Positions 37,052 to 47,902 of a DNA stretch of 64,000 nucleotides are shown here, piece by piece. Position 1 is the stretch's first letter. Every line of letters starts with the position of its first letter. Source of the DNA: Ferruginibacter sp. (GTDB lineage Bacteria > Bacteroidota > Bacteroidia > Chitinophagales > Chitinophagaceae); the NCBI GenBank assembly GCA_025352695.1, contig JANXSK010000170.1, positions 1 to 64,000 on the forward strand. The letters run 5' to 3'. Below the pieces are notes generated by a model. That model was not told the DNA's origin, ran no database searches, and saw only the letters and a list, made by a program, of their open reading frames with translations. The position numbers were made by a program, and so were the translations under genes.

Positions 37052-39429
37052 TCAATTGGATTTTATCAATCCGCTCACATCGCCTTTTACTATTTTTGCA
37101 TCATACAAAGGACCAGCTGAATTTTGTGCTTTGGGAACAAATTTTATTTTTGCGGTCAATTTATACTTCGTTAAATCCAACGAAATGGGATAGGTAATCT
37201 CATAAAATTTACTGGACTTGTATTTATTTAAATCTTCCGTGGCTATCTTAATATCATTTATATAAATATCAAATATCCTGCCTCGGTTATCCATACCCCA
37301 GTAAGTACAAACCAATGTATTATTTGCTGATGGATCTACTTTCATCGTAAAAGAAAAATAACCGCTATCCGCTGCCATTCTCCATTTACGGTTGTGTTCA
37401 TCTCCTGTCGTAGTTTTTTCACCAACAAGCTCATGATCCCTTTCCGGCTGCATTTCGCCGATGCGTATATTGTCAACAGTTCTTGCTTCCAGTTCCTGCT
37501 GTTTCATTTTTTCTGCTTCGTATATTTTTTTCTGCACTGTCCATTGCTGTGGTGTAAATACATCCCAGTAAACGGTATAATGTTCATTGGCTGTTGTATT
37601 AAAAGGAATGAGCTGTACAGGTTTTGCTGTAACTGTACTCGAGGTCTGAAAAACTAGGGTCTGATTTGGTACAGGCTGTATCCATTTACCGGCATCTGTT
37701 TCACCTGTAACAAAAACCGGCACATCCAATGGATCGGGCTCTTTATCTCCCAATACACCAGCTAACAATACCGGGCCATAAAATACCGCTTTACGGTTTA
37801 CATTGTCGGGCATTAACTCTGTGTAAAAATGCAATGGTGAGATGAATTCTATCTTGTCATTGTTCACCCACTTTTTATTCAACACAATGTAACCTTCTTT
37901 ATCAGCCAATACTTTTTTTAAAGTACCATTGATGCTTACCTGCACGTTTTGAGCCCAATGTGGCTTACGGATGCGGATGGAAAAACTGGTTGGTACTTTT
38001 GTGGTAATGGTAAAAGTTGTTTTATCTGTAGAAGGCAAACCACTCTCTTGTTTAATCGAAATATTTTTTTCTTTCCAGTTTAAAACAGAAGGAATAAAAA
38101 GGTTTACATATAAGCTGCCATCCTTTCCACGATAGTAATATTCTCCCCATATTTAACATGGTTCTCCATACCTGTTCCCACACAGCAGGTAAAGGAATTA
38201 AACTCTTCACTGTATTCTTTTTTACCGCCCATTCTCAACGATACAAAATAAGTAACCATGCCTGTTGTATGATTCTGTGATGCCAGAATATGATTGTACA
38301 ACGCCTTCTCATAATAATCCATTAACGCTGCTGAAGGATTGATTACAAAAAGTTCCCGGGTTAATTTCAACATGTTGTAGGTGTTGCATGTTTCAGTGGT
38401 GTTGGCTGTAAGCCGGTCATTCAGTTTATCCGGCTCACTTAAATATTCATAATTGCTGTTGCCGCCTGTTGCATAAGAATGATGCTTTGTAACTGTTTCC
38501 CAAAAGAAAGCTCCAATATCTTTATCTCTTTTATCACCGGTTAACTGGTATCTTCTTGCACTGCCAATTACTTTTGGTATTTGTGTATTGGAATGTTTGC
38601 CGGGTAACACATCGTTTCCTGCGGCTAAAGAATCCAGTAATTTTTTGTCATAAAAACGGTAAGAGAGATCAAGGTATTTTTTATTGCCGGTAATTGCATA
38701 GGTGTTTACCAATGCATCGTTCATTCCGCCATATTCTGTAACCAGCATTTTTTGAAAAAGCGAATCGCTTAAATTTTTTGTAATTTCGCTGACCCAATTG
38801 GCAATACCTTCATTCACCTTTAAAGCTTTTTGGTTATTGGTATACAGATAAACATCCAGCAAGCCGCCCATAATTTTATGAACTGTGTACCAGGGAGACC
38901 AGGCGCCATTTAAATCAAATCCACGGGAACGAATATCGCCTTGAGAAACACTGAGCCACAAAATGTCTTCATTGGGTATTGCTCCAATATAGCCAGTCTT
39001 TCTAGCCTGCTGGCATTCATCCAGTTCATCAACAATATAAGTGGCTCTTTTAAGAAATTCCTTATCGCCTGTTGCTGCATAATGCAAAGCCAGTGCAGAT
39101 AAATAATGTCCCAATGTATGTCCGGCAAGGCCTGATGTTTCCCATCCTTCATATTTTTCGCCTTTGGCTTTTAATCCGGCGTGGACCCTAAAATCTGACA
39201 GCAACCGATCCGGTTCAATTTTCAACAGGTAATTTACATCCGCCTTCCTTGCTTCCGTAAAAGGGCCATCCAACAACTTTACATCACTTACATTAAATGC
39301 ATAAGCCTTCATATCCACTATAGGCTTTACTTTCATTTTACTATCTTTCCATTCAGGCACATAAGTCTGGCTAAAAGTATTGGTGCAACAGGCAAGCAAG
39401 ACAGCACATATCAAATAAGTTTTTTTCAT
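37052..39429 (-). pseudogene. GH127 (DUF1680) beta-L-arabinofuranosidase, frameshifted
   Basis: The N-terminal frame (38104-39429) has a signal peptide (MKKTYLICAVLLACCTNTFS) and the catalytic barrel; the C-terminal beta-domains lie in another frame (from ~38140 to 37052). Near 38136-38141 the coding strand reads AATATTACTATCG; one extra T restores YYRGKDGSLYVNLFIPSVLNW and joins the halves into ~792 residues. Zn/nucleophile motifs known from HypBA1 are kept: E346-x-C348 (TTETCNTYN) and C415-C416 (FTCCVGTG). GH127 enzymes release beta-L-arabinose, including from hydroxyproline-linked arabino-oligosaccharides. Exported, probably periplasmic. Confidence 0.87.
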
Positions 39430-39488
39430 ATAATTTTATCTGGCAGGTTTAGGCAATTTATTTTTTACCATCTATATTTCTTTCTTCA

Positions 39489-39530
39489 ACATCGTTGTGT
39501 CACTCCCTTGTACTGCATACCATTAGGGAG
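39489..39530. repeat. Dispersed intergenic repeat, second copy
   Basis: Bases CATCGTTGTGTCACTCCCTT and the following TGTACTGCATACC match about 70-75% with 3131-3170 (CCATCGTTGCATCGCCCTCT, TGTACGTCATACC), allowing small shifts. Both copies lie between genes. It looks like a member of a dispersed, non-coding repeat family in this genome. Confidence 0.45.
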
Positions 39531-39632
39531 CTTTGCACAACTTATAACCGGTAACAAATACAACAGCTAACATTCACAAAAATTATTTTCAATAAGTCCC
39601 CCAATAATTATAAGCTACCTTACTTAAAAAGG

Positions 39633-41346
39633 TTATGGTAGCTTATAAAAACGCCAGTTGGTTTTATAGTCTTCCTTTAATAGCTGGTTGGTTAAAATAT
39701 TTCGCAACATTTCTACCGGCATTGAATTTTGTTGTAATACCACATCATGAAATTGTTTGAGGTTCATTTTATTCGGACCAACCATTTCGTTTTTAAGTGC
39801 CATAAACTGCAATCCTCCCATCATATAAGCAACCTGGTACAAGGGGCTGTAACCTCCAACAAAAGACCGGCGTACTTCACCTTCAGCATTGGCCCTTTCA
39901 TGACCCACCCGATCAACCAAAAAATCAATACATTGTTGCGGCGACCATTTACCCATGTGGTAATTGAGCGAAAAAATAATTCTTGCACAACGGTGCATCC
40001 GCCAAAAAAGCATGCCAATGCGGTCTTCAGGCGATTGTGGAAAGCCTTCGTTCCATAAAGTCATTTCCCAGTACAATGCCCAGCCTTTCGTCCAAAAAGG
40101 AGTGAAATAATTACGGTAGGTGTTTACATGCTCATTCATAAACTGCTGCAGGTAATGTCCCGCTATCAGCTCATGGTGTACGGTGGCTCTTGAAAAATGA
40201 GGATTGTTGCCCCGCATACTCATCATTCTTGTATCATACTCCATCGTGTTGGTTGGATAGGAAACAGCAAATTCTTCCCCGCCGTAAAAGAAGGGATTTA
40301 CCAATTGCTGTTCCGGTGTCATCATGGCTATGCGCCAGGTTTCTTCTGCCAGCGGAGGAATCGTAATGAGGTCTTTTGTCTTTAAAAATGCAATAGACTC
40401 ATTGTATAATTTTACCATTGCCTGGGCCTGCTCTCCGGCAGGTACAAAACTCTGTTTCACTTTTTCCATAGCTGCTTCCAATCTGTTCCAAAGCCCATTT
40501 CAGCAGTGGCTTTCAGCATTTCCTTATCGCACCACGCAAATTCTTTATTAGCCACCTGTATCAGTTCTTCTGGTGTGTAAGGAATCATTTCATAATTCAA
40601 CTGGCGAACAATTTCCTCCCGGCCAATTGGATAGCCAACAATACCACTTGAATCTTTATTGGGCGCATTTTTTTCGGCATTGGTTTTAAAAGCAGCGCCG
40701 TAGGCTGTCAACGAACTATCTAATTTTTTATAGGTATCGGGTACCCACCAGCTAAACAACGGATCGTAGCCATTGTAAAAGGTAAATACATTTTTTGCAG
40801 CGGCCTGCAATCCTTTAAGGATGATGGAAGCCCTGCGGCTAGTGTTAACCGTTATAGTCTTTTCAGCCAGCAGTTTTGTTTTTAATTGCAGCAATTGTTT
40901 ATTGATGAAAAAAAAATCAGCTGCCACATTTTTACCATCCACCGCACCACCACGACGAAGTATTTTTTCAAGCGCATAAATAGAATCCGCAAAAGGAAAC
41001 CATTGCTGTACGGCAGCATATTCCTTTGCTTCAGTGTTGGCGTCAAAAACATTCTCATCCAGATCTCTTTTGATTAAAATATAATCAGCCTTATAGCCCT
41101 GTGGCAGCGAAGCAAAACTTATTTTATTTAGTTTGCCTATATAATCTTCTGCCAGCCTTTTATAGCGTTCTCTTTTCTCCGGTGAGCCGGTTGCCACATA
41201 CACCCTGTTTAATGCATTCACATCTGCATAATAGCTTTGGATGATATTAGGCATCTCATTGCAGGGCACGTATACTGCACTCATTTGTGCAAAAAGAATT
41301 GGAGCCACAAAAATGATCAAGGCGATACTGAAAAAGATTTACGCAT
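39633..41346 (-). pseudogene. DUF885-family metallopeptidase, two one-base deletions
   Basis: Two overlapping frames (41320-40457 and 40481-39633) form one DUF885 protein. Near 40479 the coding strand reads TGGAAGCAGCT; adding one A gives GTDWKAAMEKVKQSF and joins them. A second one-base loss lies in the signal peptide: from ATG 41346, adding a T to TCTTTTTCAG gives MRKSFFSIALIIFVAPILFA in frame with the body. Corrected length is ~571 residues. The zinc-site motif is HHELIAGHYLQ (HExxxGH type), followed by the Glu of the EMTLWNEGFPQSPEDRI region. DUF885 peptidases are secreted and poorly characterised. Confidence 0.85.
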
Positions 41347-41605
41347 GCTGAAGGGTTTTATATTGGTAAGTATATAATTTTGCATACAGTGAAAAAATTA
41401 GCCGTTCTGGCGATTTAAGTCAATAAATTAATTAGTTAAAGGACTAATAATATATTAAACACTATACCACTTAAACAACCAATCATAAAAAGCTAAAAAT
41501 GTTCCGGGTTAAAAGCAGCTTCATCTGCCAGTTACAACTGCTTTCATTTTTCTTAATTAGATATTGATCAATTTTATTACTAAATAATGCTACAATTCGT
41601 AAGCA

Positions 41606-42610
41606 CTATATTACCTGAAACCCGAATGCATAAGGATCATCTTCTTCGTCAATACTGATTGTATTGTACCCGAAGATCCTTGCCCAGCCTTCTATGCCAG
41701 GTTTAATGGCGGGCTTGCCTGCTACCGTTGTTTCTTCTTCAATAGTGCCGTTAAATTTGGATCCAATGATACTTTCGTGTATAAATACATCGCCTTTTTT
41801 TAATTTGCCTTTGGCATACCATTGTGCCATACGTGCCGATGTACCAGTGCCGCACGGACTGTGATCAATGGCTTTATCGCCGTAGAAAACAGCATTTCTT
41901 GCTGTGGAAGTTTTATCCAGTACAGCACCCGTCCAAAGTATGTGGGAACAGCCGTTGATGGTTGGATTATCAGGATGTACAAACTCATATTTTTCGTTGA
42001 TATGTTTGCGCAATTCCCTTGCCCATGCAATTAATTTATCGGCGCCGTACTGCTCGATTCCCTTAAAGTTTTTCTGTACATCAACAATAGCATAAAAATT
42101 ACCGCCATAAGAAACATCTATTACCAATTCACCCAACTCCGGACATTCAGCAGTTAATTCGGTAGCCGCCAGATAAGATGCTACGTTAGTAAGCTTTACA
42201 CTTTTAACTTTTTTCCCTTCTTTAATATAACTGATCAACACCAGGCCTGCTGGTGCTTCCATGCGGATGATGCCTGGTATTTTCGGAGTAATTAATCCTT
42301 CTTCAATGGCGATGGTAATGGTGCCGATAGTGCCATGGCCACACATGGGTAAACAGCCACTTGTTTCAATAAATAAAACTGCCACATCATTCGCTGGGTC
42401 GTGTGGTGGATATAAAATACTACCACTCATCATATCATGACCACGGGGTTCAAACATCAGTCCTTTTCGTATCCAGTCGTATTCTTTTAAAAAATGCTGG
42501 CGCTTTTCACTCATGTTGCTGCCCTGCAAAAAAGGGCCACCGCCTGCAACCAATCTTACCGGATTACCACAGGTATGCGCATCAATACAAAAGAATTTTT
42601 TTATAACCAT
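41606..42610 (-). CDS. 4-hydroxyproline 2-epimerase / proline racemase family
   Basis: A 334-residue cytoplasmic enzyme with both catalytic cysteines: C90 in LPMCGHGT and C253 in DHSPCGTGTSARMA. Two Cys indicate an epimerase/racemase rather than a C-to-T hydroxyproline dehydratase. The DAHTCGNPVRLV start and FEPRGHDMMSGSILYPP are typical of hydroxyproline 2-epimerases, which convert trans-4-hydroxy-L-proline to the cis-D form. The rest of the hydroxyproline pathway (D-amino-acid oxidase, deaminase) is not in the window. Neighbours are secreted peptidases and a GH127, suggesting use of hydroxyproline-rich material. Confidence 0.9.
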   Translation of the reverse strand: MVIKKFFCIDAHTCGNPVRLVAGGGPFLQGSNMSEKRQHFLKEYDWIRKGLMFEPRGHDMMSGSILYPPHDPANDVAVLFIETSGCLPMCGHGTIGTITIAIEEGLITPKIPGIIRMEAPAGLVLISYIKEGKKVKSVKLTNVASYLAATELTAECPELGELVIDVSYGGNFYAIVDVQKNFKGIEQYGADKLIAWARELRKHINEKYEFVHPDNPTINGCSHILWTGAVLDKTSTARNAVFYGDKAIDHSPCGTGTSARMAQWYAKGKLKKGDVFIHESIIGSKFNGTIEEETTVAGKPAIKPGIEGWARIFGYNTISIDEEDDPYAFGFQVI

Positions 42611-43196
42611 CAGTTGGATAATAATTATTTTTTAATGAAATATTTTACTGACCTCAACCTAAACAAAAATGTTGATTTTATTCAACTTTATTGGCAGTTA
42701 AATTTAAAAATATTTTTTACCACAACTATATACTTGGTATTTTATTGAAACAAAAATTGTAGCTAAAACTAGCAACCCTATTAAAAAAGTACAAATTAGT
42801 AATCTGACGTAGAGATGAGCTAAAATAATGTTTTACATTGTTTGTTAGTGTAAATAACGACTTATTGTTTAAGCTGCGAAACGGTTTAGCAAATTAATAA
42901 AGCGGCTGTATTGGCAACAACAACATTAAGCCATCTATCCAATTGGTAGCGACCTCTTTTGCAATATAAATGGCAGTTTTTATGTATCATTTCTCCGCCG
43001 TCGTTCCACTCATTAAAAAATAGTCAAGATTTTCGCAAAACCATTAGACTAATTTTCTTTGCCAGGCTGGCATACTGCCCAACTTTATAATATCGGCTTT
43101 TTTTGTTTGCCTGTAGTACCTCCTCTCTGCTACTTTTACTTTTAGGCTCCAGGGCCTGTCTTTTTGCTCTTTAGCGTGACGAGCCAGATAATATTT
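42611..43196. other. Intergenic region, nothing recognised
   Basis: About 590 bases between two minus-strand genes, with the epimerase promoter expected at its left side. No open frame with protein-like composition. One 13-base palindrome TGCCAG-G-CTGGCA lies at 43060-43072; no adjoining T-run, so not a convincing terminator. Confidence 0.55.
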
Positions 43197-46010
43197 CTAT
43201 TTTGTAATCAATACCCGTTCAGCAAATTTCTTTCCGGCAGTTTGCAAAGTAACGATATACATTCCTGTAGATAATGTTTGTACAGGGATGTTAATTTTAT
43301 TTCGTTCGCTGGTAATGGTTGTTTGTAACAATTTTTGCCCCAGCACATCATAGATTACAATTGTTTGCCCGATGCTGAAACCAGCTTTAAAGGTAACATT
43401 TATATTGTCTTTTGCAGGATTTGGAAACACAGAAAAATCTTTTATATTCACAAAATCCGGCGGTGTAAATAACTGAGCGGTGGGTATACTACTTCTTGCA
43501 ATAACTGGTCCGCTCCATTCTAATTTACAAACAGCATCCCCTCCATTCTCGTAATACTCTATTTTTATAGTATATTTTTTACAGGCCTGTAAAACAACAG
43601 TTGCAGTAGATTCTGTTGCACCCTGATCTATCCATTGATTAATCAATAGCTGCCCATTCACCCAAAGCCTGACGCCATCGTCGGCAGTTACATAAAAAGT
43701 GTAGGCACCGGCATCTAGTGTTTGTACTAAGCCTGTAAACCTGGCTTTAAAATTATCATTGCTGATGTTTGCAGGACTGCCCCCAGCCCAATTAAAATCT
43801 ACAGTCGGTATTGTAAGTGAGGCGGTAGCCATTGCAGGAAAATCATCCTGCGGCTTGCTATTGCTAAAGTATTCTGCTTTAAGCCCAACACCATCACTGC
43901 TGCATGCAACTGTTGCTGCAAATAATTGCGTAGCTGGAATGTTTTGTTTACAAATACCTGCAGTACTCCATTGCAGTATGCAGCTGGCAGCTGCAGTGTT
44001 ACTGTAATATTCAAGCCGTATATCGTATTTAGTATTTTTTTGAAACAAGATATTTGCAGTATTTACTGTAACAGGCTTGTCCGTCCAGCTATCAATGATC
44101 AGCTTATTATTGATATACAAGCGTACTCCATCGCTCGCTATTGTGTACAGGGTGTACATCTCATCAGTGAGGGGTTTAATCATTCCTGTCCATTTTGCTT
44201 TAAATATATCATTGCTTATTGTAGCATCAGGACTTGTACTGCCCCAGTTGAAATTTATCTGCCCATCCAATCTTAGTATAACGGGTGCATCATCAAAACC
44301 GGCAGCGGCAGTGGAGTTGGTAAAATATTCCCCTTTTAATCCATTGCCGTTTGCATAAGTAAATGTTGTAAGTGCGCCACTGCATTTTGAGCCATACACT
44401 TTAAGATCATTTGAAAAAGTTGGCACGTACACTTTTCCATTGGCAATAGTTGGCGAATTGAATTTTGCAAATCTCCCCAATGTATTACTGGTGTTCATAT
44501 CGCTGTTCCATATTTCACCAGCAGCTACATCTGTTGCATAATAAGCTGCTATAGTGCCCGGCCTAACCTGATTATTTGCATTGCCGCTTGAGGGGAAACA
44601 TGCCCATACAATTGCCGATGCAGCATCATTGCCGTTTGAAGAAATAGACAACATTGCACCAGGCATACCATTATCTAAATTTCTGTTGCCCTGTTTAAAA
44701 TTATTATTGAATGAATTGCTTACCCTGTTCAGGGTAAATTGTCGCATTTTAAAAGTTTCTGCCCAGGCATACACGTACTCATCATTGCCCAGCTTTGCAT
44801 ATATAGGAGACCCATGCACATGTACATAGCCTTCTCTCGCCGGATTAAATTCCAACGTATCTACTACCTGTGTATTCGCCGCAGTAAGTCTGCCCATTTT
44901 GTTGTAATCTACCACATATGAAATGCCTTCTTTAGAACCAGAAATAGTGAGTGAACTGTTAGGAACAAGAAGCACACCATCACTGCCATAATCAAGATCA
45001 AGCTTGTCTAAGTAATCATAATTAGAAGGTGTAAACCAATCAAGTACCTGCAATTGGGGAGATAATTTTATAAGGCTCTCGCTTCTTCCGTCGATAAGGT
45101 TATTATTATCTGCACTGGTGGTGCCGTTGCCGGTTGCCACATACAAGTTTCCATCGTCGCCAACCGATATTCCCTGACCAGCCATCCAGATACCACCTGC
45201 CCAACCATTGGGTGTGGTGTTGTACGTGTATTGCAAAGAAAGAGTGGTAGCATTGTAGCCAAGTATCCATCCATGATACGGGCCCCAATCGCAATGTGAT
45301 GCTGATGCTATATACACTACATTATGATACAGCAACAATGCAGGCCGCTGGTTAGAATATTTAGCATCATAATTTACAACCCCATTGCTATTTCCATCAC
45401 CATTACCATTTACGGATGCTATTATTTTTTGTGGACTGCCTGTTTTATGCAGGCCCGTATTGATATCTATTGCATTGAGGTAATGATAAAAATTGCCTGC
45501 GGCGTCAATGGTTTTTGAAACCACATACAACGTGTTTGAATTTGTATCAATTACCGGTGTACCTACAATACCCATCCGGCCACTGAAATCACGGTAATTA
45601 CCGCCACATGGTTTGCCAAACACGAGATCCTGTAAATCATAAATATCAGGCGCTCTTTGCCCTGCAGGGTTAAGGCTTACCTGCCACAAAGGAGCCCCGC
45701 TGCTTACATCATCTGCGTTAAAAGCATACACAGTATTATTTACTGTGGCAACATAAACAACACTACCAGTAAAACCGTTGATGGTACGCTGCCCCACCAC
45801 CAATGGTTGTGCGTAAATCTGATCGTCAACTGCTAAATTACCAAGCAGTCCAAATGATGCTGCAGAAACATTGCCCGGGGAAAGCATTGTTTCCTTATCA
45901 TTCCACCCGGTGCGATACAGGTTATTGTGCTGTGTTACTACTGATATTTTATTTTGAGCAAAGCAGGGGGAAAATGAGACAAGAAGGATGAAACAAAAAA
46001 AAAATTGCAT
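43197..46010 (-). CDS. Secreted PA14-domain protein with beta-propeller and type IX secretion signal
   Basis: A 937-residue exported protein: signal peptide (1-18, ending CFAQ); a PQQ/WD-like propeller region (about 25-560) with repeats such as VVYVATVNNTVYAFNADD and GNLYVATGNGT; two PA14 domains (about 565-690 and 700-840; GLKGEYFTNS, GLKAEYFSNS, each with SDGVRLYINN or DDGVRLWVNG); and a C-terminal T9SS sorting domain (FSVFPNPAKDNINV...LSTGMYIVTL...ERVLITK). PA14 modules usually bind carbohydrate. It should be secreted and surface-attached via type IX secretion; substrate unknown. Confidence 0.9.
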   Translation of the reverse strand: MQFFFCFILLVSFSPCFAQNKISVVTQHNNLYRTGWNDKETMLSPGNVSAASFGLLGNLAVDDQIYAQPLVVGQRTINGFTGSVVYVATVNNTVYAFNADDVSSGAPLWQVSLNPAGQRAPDIYDLQDLVFGKPCGGNYRDFSGRMGIVGTPVIDTNSNTLYVVSKTIDAAGNFYHYLNAIDINTGLHKTGSPQKIIASVNGNGDGNSNGVVNYDAKYSNQRPALLLYHNVVYIASASHCDWGPYHGWILGYNATTLSLQYTYNTTPNGWAGGIWMAGQGISVGDDGNLYVATGNGTTSADNNNLIDGRSESLIKLSPQLQVLDWFTPSNYDYLDKLDLDYGSDGVLLVPNSSLTISGSKEGISYVVDYNKMGRLTAANTQVVDTLEFNPAREGYVHVHGSPIYAKLGNDEYVYAWAETFKMRQFTLNRVSNSFNNNFKQGNRNLDNGMPGAMLSISSNGNDAASAIVWACFPSSGNANNQVRPGTIAAYYATDVAAGEIWNSDMNTSNTLGRFAKFNSPTIANGKVYVPTFSNDLKVYGSKCSGALTTFTYANGNGLKGEYFTNSTAAAGFDDAPVILRLDGQINFNWGSTSPDATISNDIFKAKWTGMIKPLTDEMYTLYTIASDGVRLYINNKLIIDSWTDKPVTVNTANILFQKNTKYDIRLEYYSNTAAASCILQWSTAGICKQNIPATQLFAATVACSSDGVGLKAEYFSNSKPQDDFPAMATASLTIPTVDFNWAGGSPANISNDNFKARFTGLVQTLDAGAYTFYVTADDGVRLWVNGQLLINQWIDQGATESTATVVLQACKKYTIKIEYYENGGDAVCKLEWSGPVIARSSIPTAQLFTPPDFVNIKDFSVFPNPAKDNINVTFKAGFSIGQTIVIYDVLGQKLLQTTITSERNKINIPVQTLSTGMYIVTLQTAGKKFAERVLITK

Positions 46011-46394
46011 GGCAGTGGTTTCGTTAGAGGCTAAAAGTAGTTAAAAAAATGTTGTAAACGCTACTTACCATACGATAAATCATTGGGTGAATGTTCGCTT
46101 AAGTAAGGCCGCCAGGATGTAAATATTCAGCCGAAATACTTTAGAAACAAACAAATACCTGCAAACGTTTTATGAATGATGGTAAGCTAAAGAAGCCGTG
46201 TAAATTTCAAAAAATAATGTTCAGGTTTAAATTGCTGATTACGCCAATTTGTATATTATTATTAACCTTATTAAATAGGCTTGTTTAATTAAACCTGGTA
46301 TACATATCAATTACTCCAATCGCTTTTTTACAGGTATAATTTCAACTAAAATTTTCACGCAGCGCTTTGTACTATTTAGTAAATCAAGCCAGTA
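46011..46394. other. Intergenic region, nothing recognised
   Basis: 384 AT-rich bases between two minus-strand genes. It should contain the promoter of the PA14 protein gene. No gene, repeat or clear terminator seen. Confidence 0.5.
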
Positions 46395-47609
46395 TTAATT
46401 TTTACTAATCCTAAACAATATACCTGAATCTGTTACGGCATATATTTTACCATTACTTTGGGCAACATCCCTAAACCGCTCTTTCTTATCTAACAATAAA
46501 CTTTCTTCGCCCACCACTTTATTATTTTCAATTACCAGCCTTGCAATGTGCGTACTGCTAAGGCATGCAATAAAGAGATTGTTCTTCCATTCAGCAATGG
46601 AGTCGCTGGTATAAAAAACCATTCCACTAGGTGATACTACAGGATCCCAATAATATACAGGCTGTTCCATTCCATCTTTTTGCTGAATAGAATCTCCAAT
46701 TTTATTACCATCATATTCAATACCATAAGTGATGGTTGGCCAGCCATAATTTTTACCAGGCTTAATAAGATTTAATTCATCGCCACCACGTGGGCCAAAT
46801 TCAGCTTCCAACAAATCTCCTGTAACGGGATTAATGTCTAAACTTTGCGGATTGCGGTGACCATAAGAATAGATTGCTGGCATTGCACCAGGCTGGTTTA
46901 AAAACGGATTTCCCGGTGCTGGTTTTCCTTCTTTGGTTATTTTATACACCTTGCCCAAACCGGAATTTAATAATTGCGCCTGCTTTCTTCCTTCTAAAAT
47001 TGCTCTTTCGCCTGCTGTTACAAAAAGGTATCCCTCTTTATCAAAAACAAGTCGGGAGCCAAAATGATTTTCACTTTTAAGTGCCGGCGTTGCCTGAAAA
47101 ATAACTACCGGATTTTGAATGGTTGTTTCATCTGCACTCAACTGCCCTTTTGCTACTGCTGTAAGATTGCCACTATCAACCTTTTGAGAAAATGACCAAT
47201 AGATGGTTCTGTTTGTGGTAAAATCCGGATCAAGTGCAATATCCAATAATCCACCCTGTCCAGCATCATCTACCGGTAATAAACCCGTAACCTTTTTTAA
47301 CAAAATACCTTCGGCAGAATGTATTGTTATGAAGCCCGATTTTTCTGTTATCATTAATCTTCCATCAGGTAGTGAAATAATTGCCCATGGCCTTCCCAAT
47401 TTTTCTGCCAACTTTTCCACTTTATAGGACGTAACCGTTACAATACTTTTTATTCTTGTTTGTCCTGCAAAAGCCGGTTTATAATTTGAGTTAGCCTGCA
47501 TATTATCTGCAACAGTTGTTAAACTTCCTTTACTATTATTACTGTTACAGCCTGCAATAGCCACGAATGCAGCTATTGGCAAAATAAAAGAGACAAATTT
47601 TAATTGCAT
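46395..47609 (-). CDS. PQQ-dependent aldose sugar dehydrogenase (GSDH family) lipoprotein
   Basis: A 404-residue six-bladed propeller of the glucose/sorbosone dehydrogenase family: LGRPWAIISLPDGRLMITEKSG, DAGQGGLLDIALDPDF, HFGSRLVFDKEGYLFVTAGER, YSYGHRNPQSLDINPVTG (His-Arg-Asn cofactor signature) and AEFGPRGGDELNLIKPGKNYGW. An N-terminal lipobox (FVAIAGCNSNN, Cys ~21) makes it a lipoprotein. YliI/Asd relatives oxidise aldoses with PQQ. No PQQ synthesis genes are in the window. Follows the PA14 gene's upstream gap on the same strand. Confidence 0.9.
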   Translation of the reverse strand: MQLKFVSFILPIAAFVAIAGCNSNNSKGSLTTVADNMQANSNYKPAFAGQTRIKSIVTVTSYKVEKLAEKLGRPWAIISLPDGRLMITEKSGFITIHSAEGILLKKVTGLLPVDDAGQGGLLDIALDPDFTTNRTIYWSFSQKVDSGNLTAVAKGQLSADETTIQNPVVIFQATPALKSENHFGSRLVFDKEGYLFVTAGERAILEGRKQAQLLNSGLGKVYKITKEGKPAPGNPFLNQPGAMPAIYSYGHRNPQSLDINPVTGDLLEAEFGPRGGDELNLIKPGKNYGWPTITYGIEYDGNKIGDSIQQKDGMEQPVYYWDPVVSPSGMVFYTSDSIAEWKNNLFIACLSSTHIARLVIENNKVVGEESLLLDKKERFRDVAQSNGKIYAVTDSGILFRISKN

Positions 47610-47902
47610 AAAAATAATATTTAATGGAAAAAAATAAAGTTAACGGATTCTTTCTTTTACACAGTGCTGTTAAGAAATAAATATTGTTAAAGGTTTAGCA
47701 GTTAGCATCTATTGGAAGGTATAAAATATTTTCAGCACATTTTTTTACAGTAATTAATTGTTATTTTGTAGCATCAGTTTTTGTTTTAAAAAACTACCGT
47801 TAACAGATAATTTTAACACGAAATAACATAGGGTAACAATTACAACTTTTCACCATCCTTACACAATATTGACTTATCCAATTTTATAACTTAAAAAATA
47901 CA

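Noticed and set aside
43060-43072. 13-base palindrome TGCCAG-G-CTGGCA as terminator
   Set aside because: No T-run on either side and far from a stop codon; kept only as a remark.
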